Below, piece by piece: positions 10,414 through 23,040 of a stretch of DNA of 64,000 bases; position 1 is the first letter of the stretch, and every line of letters starts with the position of its first letter. This DNA comes from Lanius collurio (Eukaryota > Chordata > Aves > Passeriformes > Laniidae). The stretch spans positions 38,541,230-38,605,229 of the forward strand of contig JACBWW010000004.1 in the NCBI GenBank assembly GCA_020086605.1, read 5' to 3'. Position numbers and translations under genes: made by a program. The notes under the pieces were generated by a model. That model was not told where the DNA came from and ran no database searches. It saw only the letters and a list, made by a program, of their open reading frames with translations.

Positions 10414-13400
10414 GATGAGGAATTTTTCATTTTTTTTTTTCACAGAGCTTGGGAAAGTTGAGAGAGTTTCTGTATTGACTTACGTAGAATTTTGCATTGG
10501 CTATGTGTCTCTTGAAGTTTGAAGTTAGGGTTAAGACTTTGTTCATGTCACCAAGGGTTCAGGTATGCTTTGACCCTTTCCTCCTTCAGGAAGTTGCATG
10601 TTGATGTAGAGTTGATGCAGAGTTGATGCTGGTATTTCTGTAAGACATGAGGTAGTGTCATGGAGAAGGCTAAATCACTATGAGCTGCATTCACTGAAGA
10701 AATATTTGTAACGTGGTCTGAAAGTCCCTCCCTAATTCTCTTTATTTTGATAAATCTTTCTGTAAGTGTGTGCTCTAGGCCCAGAATGTCAGCCACAATT
10801 ATCAAGAGATACAAAAGTTTAGCATTTGAATGAACTGCCTTTGTGCTGGTGGGATCTCCTAATGCTGGACATGTCAGGTTGTGTGGACACATGGGTAAAG
10901 GGATGCACCAGAGAGAGTGATGCAGAATTTGTTTTACTGTTGTTGAAACCTGAATTTGTACTAAATCGGAACTTTTGACCTGCATCTGTTGAAGTGATCT
11001 CGTGGATTTGTGGGTGATGTATGACCCATGTCATCCCCTATGAATTCTCCGTGGGCTGCTGGCCATATCAGCAGCCAGCTGCTGTGGGTGTTTCCTGTCC
11101 CTTTAGACAATAGGAGTTGGGCCAGCTCAGCAGTTTGGACGATAAGGAAAGCCTGTTAATTCAGCAATGTGAAGAAAAACTGTAATCCTGTTTGCTTTTA
11201 GGAAGAAAATCTGGCTTCCACAGTTACTCATTTATCAAACACTAGATTCACTGTGTCAAGGATTCATGAGGTTCCTAATATTGTGTGTGTTTTTGTTTTC
11301 TGTACTGATTGATTGTATGCCATGTAAATGTTAGTTTTGACCAGTCAAAGCTGAATAGTTCAAGTTCACTGGTGCTAAAAAATTTAACTTATCATGGTGC
11401 TGATAGAGTTCTGAATCCTGTCTTTAAAAGGAGGGAAGAAAAACATTTTGTTCACCCCATAACCTAAGTACACATTCCCATACTGAAGAAAGAATTAAGC
11501 AATGCATGAGCTTATGTGTATTATTTATCCAAGTTAGTGAAACAACCGAAAGGCTTGAGACACTGCAGCTTAAGAGATACTGAAGAGTGTTCCAACTCTG
11601 TGGCCTCATCAGAGCAATACCAGTGGGGAAAGGGCACATTGCTTATTAATATGTACAAGACTAAAGGAAGACTGCTGTACTTCAGTGGTTTGGGAGGATA
11701 CTCTGCCTGCCTGTGTGAGAGGTAGAAGTTCCAGGACTCAACCTACCACTTTGTTCATTATATCCCGATGAGTAAAATTTCTTCTGGAGGTAGAACCTAT
11801 TAGATGGAAGAGGGATTGTGGTCAGTGGAGCATTGTCATTACTGAAACATGGACTTCCTGGCTAATGGTAAATGCAGTTAGCTGCTGGTGACTTTAGTGT
11901 GTTCTCTGTCATTAGGGGACAGGTGAGCATATATTACTGAAACTATGGAAAGATCTCAGCTTTAAAACCAGAGTAGATTCTGTAATGAATAGCCTCATCC
12001 TATCAGCTGCATTGTTCCGGAGTGCCTTCGGTCGGAGCGCTCCCGGTAGTTCAGCCATTCTTACCCAAGAGCTGTCAATGTCCATGGCAGGGCACGGAGC
12101 CACTCGACACAGAAGGCACTGTACACAAGTACAGTGTACTCCATTTTCAAGCTGTGTTACTATCCAGGGTTTTTTCAGGATGCTCATAAACTGCTATTCT
12201 CTTTTGTTCCCCTTCTTGTTTTTTGGGGGCAGGAGGGAGAAGCAGTCAGAAGAAACACTTGTTGTTTGAGAGCTTCTCCCTGCTCCAGGTCCTTTCTCAA
12301 TCCAAGCAATAAGAAAAATGTCATTATTCTCTGTTCAAATCATTTATACCTAAGACCCACTAAATGCATTAATACTTACTTTGCTTGTGAAGATTTGTAT
12401 TCTGAATGGAATTTTTGCTTTGAGCCATATCTGCTAGATCTGATGTACTTCTGCCTCTGAGAAGGAGACTCCTTTTGGTGGCAGGGTTTAAATTATTCAG
12501 GTTGAAATTGTACAACAGCACAAGCCAATAGGGAATAGAAGACTACTGCATGTATAATACTGTATTGGCCATAGTAATGTGGATGCTTTATTCACTGCTG
12601 CTGTTCTACTGGTTTTGTATTTTTACATTACCAGCTAGAATGCTGCGTGATGTCAAATTACTGTAATGTCAGGGTATTACATGAGAGACTCTCAGAGCTA
12701 ATTTGCTAAGTATCAGTTAAAGCTTACTGTCATGAAAAGATTATAAATGTTAACAAAATATTTATTCATATACTTGTTCCATTTTCCTCTTTCCCCTTTC
12801 TCCAAATCTCTACTTTTGAGAACTTCTTTTACCATGTTGGATTGAGGTATAATTGCTAGAACTATTTCGATGGAAGGAGAAAGGTCTGCAGAGTTGTCTC
12901 TAAAACAGATACAAAGAAGTATGGGGATTTCACCCATGTCCTATGCAACTTGTTCAGCAGTGGGGTTTAGTTCTGTGACTTAATGCTTTGCAGCATTGCT
13001 AGATCTCAAGGTGGTTTATAAAGTGGCTTAACTTCTTTTATCTTCTAAATTTCTGTTGTCTTTAACATGTTTTAAGTCACGAATTCTTAGTACATGTATT
13101 TGCAAAGCTGCTATGGCACTAATTTTCCAATTATAATATATTATGAACATGTTATCTCTTTGCCTTTGAATGTCTTCCCCTGCAGGGCAGGGAAAATTAT
13201 TTTGCTAAAAACGTTGGTATGTAATGTATATGTGGGAGCTCAGATAATATGAGATTGTATAGAGTTGGTTTTTAAGTGGTCTCATGATGTGTCTGGTCAT
13301 GTTTGCTATCAAGGGATTAAACTTGCTAATGAAATCAGGATGACCTTCTGTTCCTTCTTCAGAGATGGCAGCAGACCAAATACATTGATGATGGGTGCAA

Positions 13401-13546
13401 AAGATTATTCTGTGTCACTGTTAAAGATTTGTATTGGTTTGCATTTGAACAAAATGAAAGTATTCCTGTTCCCTTGGATGTATTGATTGATAGTTTAATA
13501 TATTTTGTAATTAATGCACAGCTATATTTCTGACAGAACTTTAAAA

Positions 13547-13552
13547 AATAAA
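13547..13552 (+). promoter_or_regulatory. TRAF6: Distal poly(A) signal candidate, TRAF6
   Basis: AATAAA within TTAAAAAATAAACTAATT. It is followed by CTGTGGCCTGCATGTTGCAT, a TG-containing segment suitable as a downstream element. It would give a 3'UTR of about 3.5 kb. Confidence 0.5.
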
Positions 13553-14527
13553 CTAATTAAACTGTGGCCTGCATGTTGCATCTTTATTCATATGGAGGGC
13601 TATTCAGAAATACTAACTGATACAGGACCCCTGTGGTAGTTTCTTTGTTCTGTGGGTTTCAGAGGTGGGTGGTATCATAGAGCACCAAGAAGGCAAAGAA
13701 TGTATTTCAAGATAAAAACCTTCTGACATTTATTAAGGGTATTCATAGTTTTATTCATTACTAGAAGATACAGCTGATGGATGATGTTAATAAACTAAAG
13801 GTTCTCATAATCCTATAATGTAAGATGTAACTCAAAAAAGCTGCACACTCACCTCTGGGCACATGTGCTTGCTTATTTGTTACAAAAGCAACTGTGGGCA
13901 GAAGCTTTGTTGCAAGATACTCAGATCAGAAACCAGAGGGAGTTCCTCTGTCAGTAAGAGAAGTGTGGGCTTTATTGCAGTCTGATTTATCTCAGCCTGG
14001 CTCTGTTTTTTAGTAGCATCTGCAGGAAGGAATATTCAAAACCTGTATGATTCTTCTGAGTAAATTTAGTGGTATTGCAGTAATATGCAGTTAATGTCAA
14101 GTTAATTATGACTTTGTCTTTCATCCAGGTTGGTCCTAGTGGGTTCCATGAGTAATGGATAGGAAGGCCTACTCAGACATTGGTTATCTGATGTGTTAAT
14201 CCATTTTTAATGGTCCACATTTTAAGCACACTAAAATGTTTTGATGAGAAGGAGTAATAAAGACCTTGTTTCAAGCAGAAGAAGCTGGCATTTGCAGCTG
14301 TCCCAGGAACTGAAAGTCCACGAGAAGAAGGAGAAGAGCAGCAATATAGGTGCATGCTCACAGCTGTGCAAATACAAAGGGTCAAGCGTGGTATTGGCAT
14401 ATGCAGCAAATACAAGACAATACAAGGGGAGGTTAATGGACCAAAAATGGTGAGGAGGGAATCTAGGCCTGTCTGGATGAAATGAGTAAGAGGGCTGATG
14501 AATTCTGCCTGTTACTCATCTTAGATT

Positions 14528-14543
14528 AAAAAAAAAAAAAAAA
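14528..14543. repeat. Poly(A) homopolymer tract
   Basis: Sixteen A residues followed by an A/C-rich tail (ACAAACAACCCAAAACC). It may be the relic of a retroposed A-tail, but no element body is recognised on its left. Confidence 0.7.
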
Positions 14544-17290
14544 CAAACAACCCAAAACCAGAAAACCTCATACCACTCAAATAGGAAATTTTTATGCTAG
14601 CACAAAAAACTACCAAACGAAACACTTCACTGGCACCAGTCTCACCCTCATCATTTGCCACCACTGAGTCTTTGCCCATTCCATCTGGAAGGGGCAGCTT
14701 GACCACACTGGACTGAGTTGACCATTTTGCCATCACCACCCTTACAGGACCTGACAGTGATCTTGAAGTACCAAATGTCAGGAGCTGTGGCCTTCAGGTC
14801 TTTTTCCTTTACTAGTTTTAAGCTTTTTACAATTACATTTAATCACTGTACTAAGTATACATTTCTCTAAACACAGAGGCATATGTGCGCTTACGTTATT
14901 TTAAGCTGTTTCAAGCTTGTCAGGGCTCAGAAGGGGTAAAGAGTTTGTGCTAGTTCTGCCATCCTTTCCAGTTCACAAAAGTAATAAAAAAAGCCAAGCC
15001 CCAACCAGAACTGTCCTTGTTTCTTCTGTCCTCTGTTTTTTTCATTTCCTCTTGTCTGCACAGACGCAGAAAGATTTTGTAGTAGTGGTCATATCTTGAG
15101 TCCCTCCTCACTCATACCAAGTGGAAGTTGTTACTGATTCTCAAGCCCTCTAAATGAGAAAAACTTTTTTATTCAAAAAAAAAAAAATTGTAAAAAAGTA
15201 TTTACCTTGCTAGTGCATGCTGAATGCAGAGCAGATAGAGACTGAGCTACATCATCACAAAGATAATCTTTCTGCTCAAATGCTGGGGCCCTGCTCCACT
15301 GCCTGGTCTTCTAGTGATCATGTTCTTTGAACCTGTTTGCTCCACTGAAACAACCACTTGTGTTTCACAGCTCTGAAAGGCTTGTTTTGGCTGGAGGTGT
15401 TCCTCTCTGATGGAATAGGAAAATTCATGAAACTGTGTGCAAGGAGGAGATTGTGCAACAGGAAAATAATTTCCTTATTAGCTGCAGTCCCGGCCTCAGC
15501 CAGTGAGCCTTCTTTTCCTATTGGTTTGTGCTCTGACTGATCTCTGAGGCCATGCAGCCCCTGAGTGTTCCTGAGTTTAGTGATTTCATGCTGCTCCTCT
15601 GTTCCAGTCAGCTCTTTGTTGCCTCCTGGAGCTGGCTGCTCTGCCACGCTAGGGGAGGTGGTTATTGCAGCCAGTCACCTGCTGATGAAGCAGGGGGAAA
15701 GCCCTGGTGTACCCATGGTCCCAAAGATCCCAGCTGAGAGTTTCTCACTGAGGTACGAGCAGGGTTGACCTGACACGGGCTGGCCTGGGGCAGAACAGAT
15801 GTATAGACCATGTTTTCTGGTGGCTTTTGGCCAAAGACTTATCCCACTCAAAAGTGAAGGGAACAAAGCACAAACAGAGCAGTTGGGTACTGACAATTTT
15901 GAAAAAAAAAAACTCCTCTCTTCTCTCAGCTGATTAGAAGCAGGAATGATAGCTTGTTAAAGTCCTCGTGATAAACTGTCCATAAATGTGAGGTTTCAGT
16001 GTCTCAGCCCTTCCAGACAGAATGTGACTTCCATGAAACACAACTGATAACTGACACATGGGAGGGAAAAAAAAAAAAAGGAAACAACACAAACCTTTCC
16101 TTGTCTCACCAGATGTGCAGAGTCCTGACTCCTGCTCCGGACCAGCATTAGTAATTTGCTGGTTTTCCTTTCTGTCTTTAGCAGCAGCTGCTCCTCTCAC
16201 TGCATGCTCGCACAGTAGGTGTCAGGCGAAGGTGTGAAGTCCAGGAGTTTGGCCTGTTAAATCCCACAACAGTATGCTTGAGTAAGCATTTATATTGCCA
16301 TTCTGCTGTTCCTGCCTCCATGGACTTGTTTCTCTCCAAGATGTGTTTCTGTTGCTGCCTTTAATAAGGGAATAGTTTCAGCCAGGTATGACCTTGGCCT
16401 TTGCTAACTGGGTGTTAAGGTACTGCCAGGGAAAAGTGACACATACAAGTGTTCCTAGTTTCTGTATCACACCCAGGTGTGATAAACTTCACAGTGTGGA
16501 GTTCAGACTTGCCTAAGCAAGTGCCTCAAGTGTGATTCACCTCCTAGAAACAACTCCCTGAGCTTGAGTTTCTTCATGCAAAAGTCCTTTATATAGGCAT
16601 GTGCCTGTACTCATCCTTCTAGATAAAATGCAGGGACTGAATACTTTAAATTCATCTCAGTGATCAGTGCATGCTTTTGGATCCTCTCCGAATGGAAGGG
16701 ATTTAGACTTTATATGGGTAGAAACATAATGATCCTGAAAGGCAAGTCAGTACTGTCGGGAAAAGGAAGTCAGACCACCAAGCATCCAGGACAGCAATGA
16801 ATGACCACATGGATTTCTTGGTTCTTTGTACAATGCTTTCAGACAGCACTGGAAACCAAGGTGTGAATGCAAAGGAGCCATATTTTAACGTCTGCCTGTT
16901 TCTGATTCCTTTATATTCTCAGTCCAGTTGTAATAGTCTCAGATAAGTTATAAAGATAACAAACTCAATAAAAAATTAGAAAGTATATTATATACCTAAA
17001 GAGATGTGTTCTAAATTATTAAATGTAGTATAATATTGATGTACTGTATTAAATGAAATGTATATTATAAATAAATCATGTATAACACACCATGTATCTA
17101 TATAAAGATGAGAAAAATAAACTAATGAAAATAGCCCCACTCCAGTTCCACTGTTGCCAGATTTTTGAGCCTGAACTGTGTATCCAACACTGTCACACCT
17201 CCTTACCAAAATCAGAAAGGGTAAAAGCACGGGTAAGCCTTTCTCCTATGGAACTGTACTTCCTCATAGCTCCTTTGAGCTGCATCTCTA

Positions 17291-17331
17291 ATCTTGTGTT
17301 CAATTTTGGACCCCCCACTGCAAGAAAGACT
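17291..17331 (+). repeat. Possible CR1 LINE internal fragment
   Basis: TTGTGTTCAATTTTGGACCC followed by CACTGCAAGAAAGAC resembles the CR1 segment '...TGTGTTCAGTTTTGGGCCCCTCACTACAAG...'. Only about 40 bases are alike, so the call is tentative. Confidence 0.45.
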
Positions 17332-18201
17332 TTGCGGGCTTGGCCCATGGGTTCCGCTCTCCTCCTCCTCCCAAACCCACACTATCTGCAGTAACACCCA
17401 GTACTGCCTGACCCAGAGGCCCCACAGCACCCCAGTGCACATAGAGGGTACAGAGGTGAGGGGTGCCACTGTCCCAGGCACAGCCAGGGGAAGGGAGGGC
17501 AGGCTTGCAGGGTCAGAGGCAAGTTTGCTTTCCTCTAAGATTCTCAAAAATCCATTGGAGGCTCCCCCAGCAAGGGCAACCCCAAACAATGTAGGAACAA
17601 CACATCTGCAAAGCAAATATTCACTCTCTCAAAGGCCTAATTCTCCTAAGACTCCGCTGGTCTCTGCACAGCCCCTACAAACAGCAGTGTCTGCTGCTGA
17701 ATGGATTCTTGCTATTTCACATAGAGTTGAGTCTTTTAAGTACTACCAAGGCAGAGGAGGGGCGGAGAGAGGCTGCTGCTGCCCTCTGAAGGCATCATCG
17801 GCTCTGCGAGTCAATCAGCTAACCACGACAATTAGGAAAAAAAAAGATGAGAGAGGTCCAGATCTTGAACAATTTCCTCTCCGCACTGTAAATCCCAGGC
17901 CAAGGAGGACAGCTATGTTGATGCAGACAAACAGTGGATGAGATTAAGCACTGGGTAAAGGCAAAGAAATAAGCTTTTGAAAATGGGCTTTTTGTTTGTT
18001 TGCCTGACAAGTGTGGGTGTCTTGTTCACACCAGCTCATATATTTCAATAAGGTAGGAGGAGGCTCGTGGCACATGCTCTCAGGTCTCATTTACTGCAGC
18101 ATTTACTTTGATTTCAAAGAGCCAGGCTTTTTAAAGACTACAGGACACTCTTCAACAGGGAATGATTAGATGGTGGCAGCTACTTCCTGAAGTTTTTAAA
18201 G

Positions 18202-18423
18202 CTTTCCTGTCTGACCATCCAGGAGCCACTCTGGCAGTCACAGTCCCACCATGTGAGCTGGGACCAAAGCCCCTTTACAGTGGGTGGCTCCAGTGACCCC
18301 ATGGGCGTCCCACTTGGCTCCCTGCACACCCCCACACTCACACAGGGCTTCCTTACCAGCTCAGCCCTGGGTTTGCCATAGCAGGGGGTGGGACTGTGAC
18401 TGCCAGAGGGTCACACAGGAAAG
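18202..18423. repeat. Inverted repeat, perfect 22-bp inner arms plus 15-bp outer arms
   Basis: The inner arms 18229-18250 (starting CTCTGGCAGTCACAGTCC) and 18387-18408 are exact reverse complements. The outer arms 18202-18216 (CTTTCCTGTCTGACC) and 18409-18423 match at 14 of 15 positions. Twelve extra bases (18217-18228) interrupt the left side. The central spacer is 136 nt. The sequence shows no coding frame or known transposon family. Confidence 0.85.
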
Positions 18424-21400
18424 GTTCCTTAACACAGTGCTGTTGAGGATGAGCCACTGCAATTAACCAGGACTATGGATGCAGGGGGCAGCATCTCTCC
18501 AGTCTGCCGCAGGGTTTTCAGGGAAGAGAGATGTCTAACATTAAAGAGCCAGAAGAGAGACTGATGACATTTAGTGACAGGCTGAATGGAGGAGCCCAGA
18601 GGAGCTCCATCTTCACTACCAAATGCAGTGATGCTCAGTACGTAATCACCATCCACCACTGTCTTCTGAAAAAACAACAGGATGGGGGAAAATCATAAGA
18701 AATCCTCTGCACTCACTCAAACTTGTAATGGACAGTGGTTTTGAATCTCTGAGATTCAAAGTCCCAAAATGCACATCGTACTCCTCTCCCATTAAAAAAA
18801 AAAAAAGGAAAAAAAAAATTAGAACAGTGTTTTCTGTAGATGTAGTGCCACTTAAGAGGCACTTTTCACACACACTGTCAGTTCCCTCCTGCAGAACACC
18901 CTCTCCCACCCTCTCATTTCTATCCAACCACACAGCAAACACACAATCCATTGCCCTGAGACATGCCTGAAGAAAGAAGGGTTCAGCACTTGTCATAGTG
19001 AAGTCATGAGACAGATATATTGGGGAGAAGGGTGAACAAGTTTCTACTCCAAGAACCATTGATATGTTAGTCAATAAGCCTTTAGTGTGAAGAGGACTAA
19101 AAATCCCCAGTGGAAAAGAGGGCTGGCTTAACAGTGATGAGTATAAATCAGTCTCAGAGGCCTGCAGGGCAGGTGATTTATGGCACAGTCTGTAGTTTCT
19201 TACTGACATTTAATATAAATAAATTCTGTGACATTCCAGGTACTGCAGTACTGACTTAAACCCTGAGCGTCTTGTAACTGGTCTGTCTGCTCTTTGAGAA
19301 GGCCATGCAATTCCCACAGAAATCACTCTTTTGGGTTTAAAAAAAAAAAAAAATCAATTATTTTAGCAATCTAAAATAATTGCTCCTGTGTGGGAGCCAA
19401 TGCAGCCATCTTCTTAAATTTCAAGGTCAGAAAGAAGGTTTCTTTGATTCCAACCTATTTTCCAATGTAACAGAGGCAGGTTACTGCACAGTCTATAATA
19501 ATTATACTGTAAGAATTACCAACTAGTTCTTGGCATAAGTGGGAATTAGCTTTGAACCCCAAAAAGCAACTCTCTGAATACTCCTGCAATTCACAACCAC
19601 TGAAAATCTGCTCTGGACTGTGGCAGAAGTTTAGGGTAGGTGGGACCCTTCAAGCCATTGTCTTTTTAAGGAGTTTACTTTCCTTTTGTTCATTGCACTC
19701 TGGGGATCAAACTATAATTAAGCCTCTACCCTCTGTTACACCAATTATTCAGGTGACGATTAGTCAGCTATTTCCTTTACCTGCATATATCTCTTCTTCA
19801 CTGCTCTCTCCCATATAGGAGAGTCTCCTACACACATGTCTGTATTTGTGGCCCCAAGAGTGTGTTGGCCATGCACAGCAAGCAACTATTGTTAAATAAT
19901 AACAATTTTCAGTTCACTTACTTATGGACTGGAGTTGTCACTTCATCACTTGGTTTGGAGAAATGCACCCAAACTACTCAAGCATCTGAGCTGCCACTCC
20001 TTGTGCACTTAGGACAGCTTTCACAAGACCTGGACAAGTGCTTGGGGCAGGATTAGGCCCCCAGAAGGGATGAACTTAGGCATAGGAGAGATGTAAACTG
20101 GCACAGCAATTATCCAGCACTTACTCTCCCACATCGATACAACTAACAAGGGTACTCCAGGTATCTTCAGATGAAAGTAATGATCAAAGGGCAGCCAATT
20201 CTGGGGTGGCAAGTGGCAGCTATTTTACAGCATGCACTTTTGAGCACCATATTGGCGAGAGTAAGCTGTACTTTTGCTGCTAATTTGCTTTAAAAACTGC
20301 TACCTCTGTTTTAAAGCTTTCGTTTATGTAGCTGAGTGCTTGGTGCCCTTTCCTGGAGCTGTTGGGATAGCAAGGGGAAGAGAAAGCACTCTCCAAATAT
20401 GTAGACAAGCAAGAATATCCCCTTTAACCTATTGTTGTCCTGCCAGATCCACCTTCCGTATTTGAAATTTGAATAGGATGACTAATTACCTCCTCTTTGC
20501 TCAGGGAAATACCAAATACCCCGCTTTTCACACTTTTAACTAACAGGAAAATTTTCGTGACTTCCCTACAGAGAATGTTGACTGTGGGCTGAATTTCCAG
20601 CTCAGTACCCTGGGAAACTCCCTGGGCACTGCTGGGAATCCGTGCCAGGGTGGGTCTTGCTTTCTCAGCTGCTTTCCTGAGTGGGAAGTGGTGCTGGCTC
20701 TGTGCAGACCTGTCCCAAGTGGGGAAGGGGCAGCTGGGGAACACAGCCAGCCTGGCCTCTTTCTGGAGCTTAGACACCCACTTGGTGGCTTTGCCTAATG
20801 CACATCTTTCCTTCAGGGCAAGGAAGGTGCACTCTGCCAGACCCAGGAGTCCTGCTGCTGGCATGGGGAAGGAGCCAGGATGGGAAGGAACAGGGAATCC
20901 AGTTAGGGAAGTTTGCTACTCTGAGTCTACTGCAGAATTAAGGAGTTCACATAAGTAAGAACACCATATATACCACAATGTGTCTCTCACTAGACCTGCA
21001 GTTTCTCCTCTCTGGGACACACAGGCGGCCTCTAAGAGCCAAATATTTTCCATCTGCTGACTCAGTGGCAAGTGCCAAAAGGCCATTCCTTCCAGGTGAA
21101 CCCACTGCCATTTGGACTTAAAAAGAAAGGGCAATCCAAACCCTGCAGTGTGCACCCTGCTGCCATCAGTGCCAGCAGCAAGATCTACTGCAAGTCTTCT
21201 GATTAAAAAAAAAAACAAAAAACCAAACCAAAACCAAGTTGCTGCCCACCAGACTGGGGCCAGAAGCAGCTCTGCTTTCTGGTAATAAAAATGTACTTGG
21301 CTATGAGGAGTATCAGGAAAAAGGCCAGTGGTACTAAGAATAGCTTTCTGCTAAGGCCCCATCAATAAGTTTATGACAGAATTGCATGGAGACAGAGTAA

Positions 21401-23040
21401 ATCACTTACCTTAAGAAGAAGAAAGGGTAAAAAGAGAAGACAGATTCAGTGTGATGAGAAGCAACTCAGTCTAGGTCATTATCGACAAAGAAGGTAACAG
21501 ACTTTAGGAGGTGTTGAGAGAAATTCCTTCTTCCCATTCTGACAGTTCCTCCAGGAGGTTTTCTCAAGTTGGTGACCATGAGGGTGGAAAAGAACCACCC
21601 TGTGGCCCTGTCACTGCTGTGTGACATGGTAAGCAACACAGTGCAACCCCAAACCAGACCCCTGTATCCAAAATGCAAACGTTTCTCATGCTGCAGCTCT
21701 GGCACAGAGTCTCTGCTTGCAGGGGACTGGAACCTTCCTCAGCCGAGAGCAGCCACTGAGCACTGCCCCCCAGAGCTGCTCCCAGCACCCTTCCAGACCT
21801 GCCTCACACTGCCATCATGGCACAGCTTTCCAGCCACCTTCAGGTTCACCCAGCCTGCACAAGAAATGCACTTGCAGAGGCTTGTGCAACCTCAGTGGCT
21901 GTAAATGTGGCAGTCATGACCATACACTCAGTGTGCTTTACAGAACAAGTTGTGTTTACTTCACTTTACAAAGTAAAGTCACCAGCTTTAATTCTCCTTA
22001 AAAAGAAAACAATGGGGGAAGTGCACGATTCAGAGGGCTTGGTGCAAATTTTTGCAAAGTAACAGATACAAAACCAAAATAATTAAAATCATACATATGT
22101 GTAAAACAGAAGAAATTCAAGTTAAAATCAGGACTAACACCTATTAGCCCTAGAGATGATCCAAGAATATGTCAGGAAATAAATAAATCATTCTAGTTTT
22201 CATCATAAAAGAGGGTGCTGCTCTCCAATAGAAATGGTTTGGGTATTTACAGAAGGCAAATAGGTTACAGGAGGAACAGAAAGAAGAAAAGCATTCACAG
22301 GAGTGAACTGAAATGCTGCAGGGTGACCCTCTCCCCACACACCTCAGTGTGACTAAGAGAAGGCTTTAAATCATGGCAAGGGGACAAATAAATTAACTGT
22401 GAGCAGGACACCATCATCTGCTCCATGCTGGAGAGACTGTGCCAGGGTAAGACCAGCATGGCTTGGCTGCCACCACAGAGGTTCTGCAGCTGCCCTGGGA
22501 CCGAAGACAGTAAGTTGGCCTGGCCAGTCCAATTTGTGAACAGGAGAGCAATTTATCCTACAATCCACCTGAAAAGAATGCTGCTTAAAGGCACACCTTC
22601 CTGGCCTCTGCTGGACTGTGGATGCTCTGAGGAGGAGGAGGCAGCCAGCACAACTGAACCTCTCTTTCTGACACAGAAAGCACAGCTTGTGATCCAAAAG
22701 GCCAAGAGCTCAGGTGATGTCAGGGAAAAGGAGGCTCTTCCAAGTATCTCTTTCAACATTTGCAAACCACAGTAGACAAAGCAACACCCTTATTCATCAA
22801 GGCAGCATGGCTTGTGCTCATAGCTGGTATTTCTGCTGCTTTGTTGCCAAATAAAAATCTACTTTCTTTTTCCTGCACGTGCTACTAAGGCCGAATCCTG
22901 GCAGGCCAGAGCTGTACTTTCAGTACCACCAGTGGAGCAGAAGATGTTTAATGCTCAACAGAAGCAGGGCAAATTCTACAGTTAATGTCACAGCATGTAA
23001 AAAAAAAATCCTGAAGGCTCATCCTAACCTTCTGTTTCCT

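Larger units (their letters stand above)
10024..13570 (+). other. TRAF6: TRAF6 3' untranslated region
   Basis: There is no coding potential after the TRAF6 stop. The extent is inferred from two AATAAA signals, at 10408-10413 and 13547-13552. Long TRAF6 3'UTRs are known in mammals, so the distal end is plausible, but no transcript evidence is available here. The region is AT-rich except for a small CpG cluster near 12017-12110. Confidence 0.6.
13571..23040. other. Intergenic region between convergent TRAF6 and PRR5L
   Basis: No recognisable gene on either strand. It holds A/T homopolymer runs (for example 14528-14543), a possible small CR1 remnant near 17291-17331, an inverted repeat at 18202-18423, and GC-richer stretches without known domains (15.5-15.8 kb, 17.3-17.9 kb, 20.6-20.9 kb). 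The longest open frames (215 codons at 17294, 187 codons at 18646 on the - strand) look fortuitous. PRR5L 3'UTR could extend into the right part if a later poly(A) site is used. Confidence 0.65.

Noticed and set aside
17294..17941. 215-codon open frame on the + strand between the genes
   Set aside because: Its start overlaps a possible CR1 remnant, the composition is irregular, and no domain or family is recognised. It lies in a GC-richer patch where long chance frames are expected.
18646..19209. 187-codon open frame on the - strand
   Set aside because: It includes a phenylalanine run produced by the A-rich tract at 18795-18820 and shows no recognisable domain.
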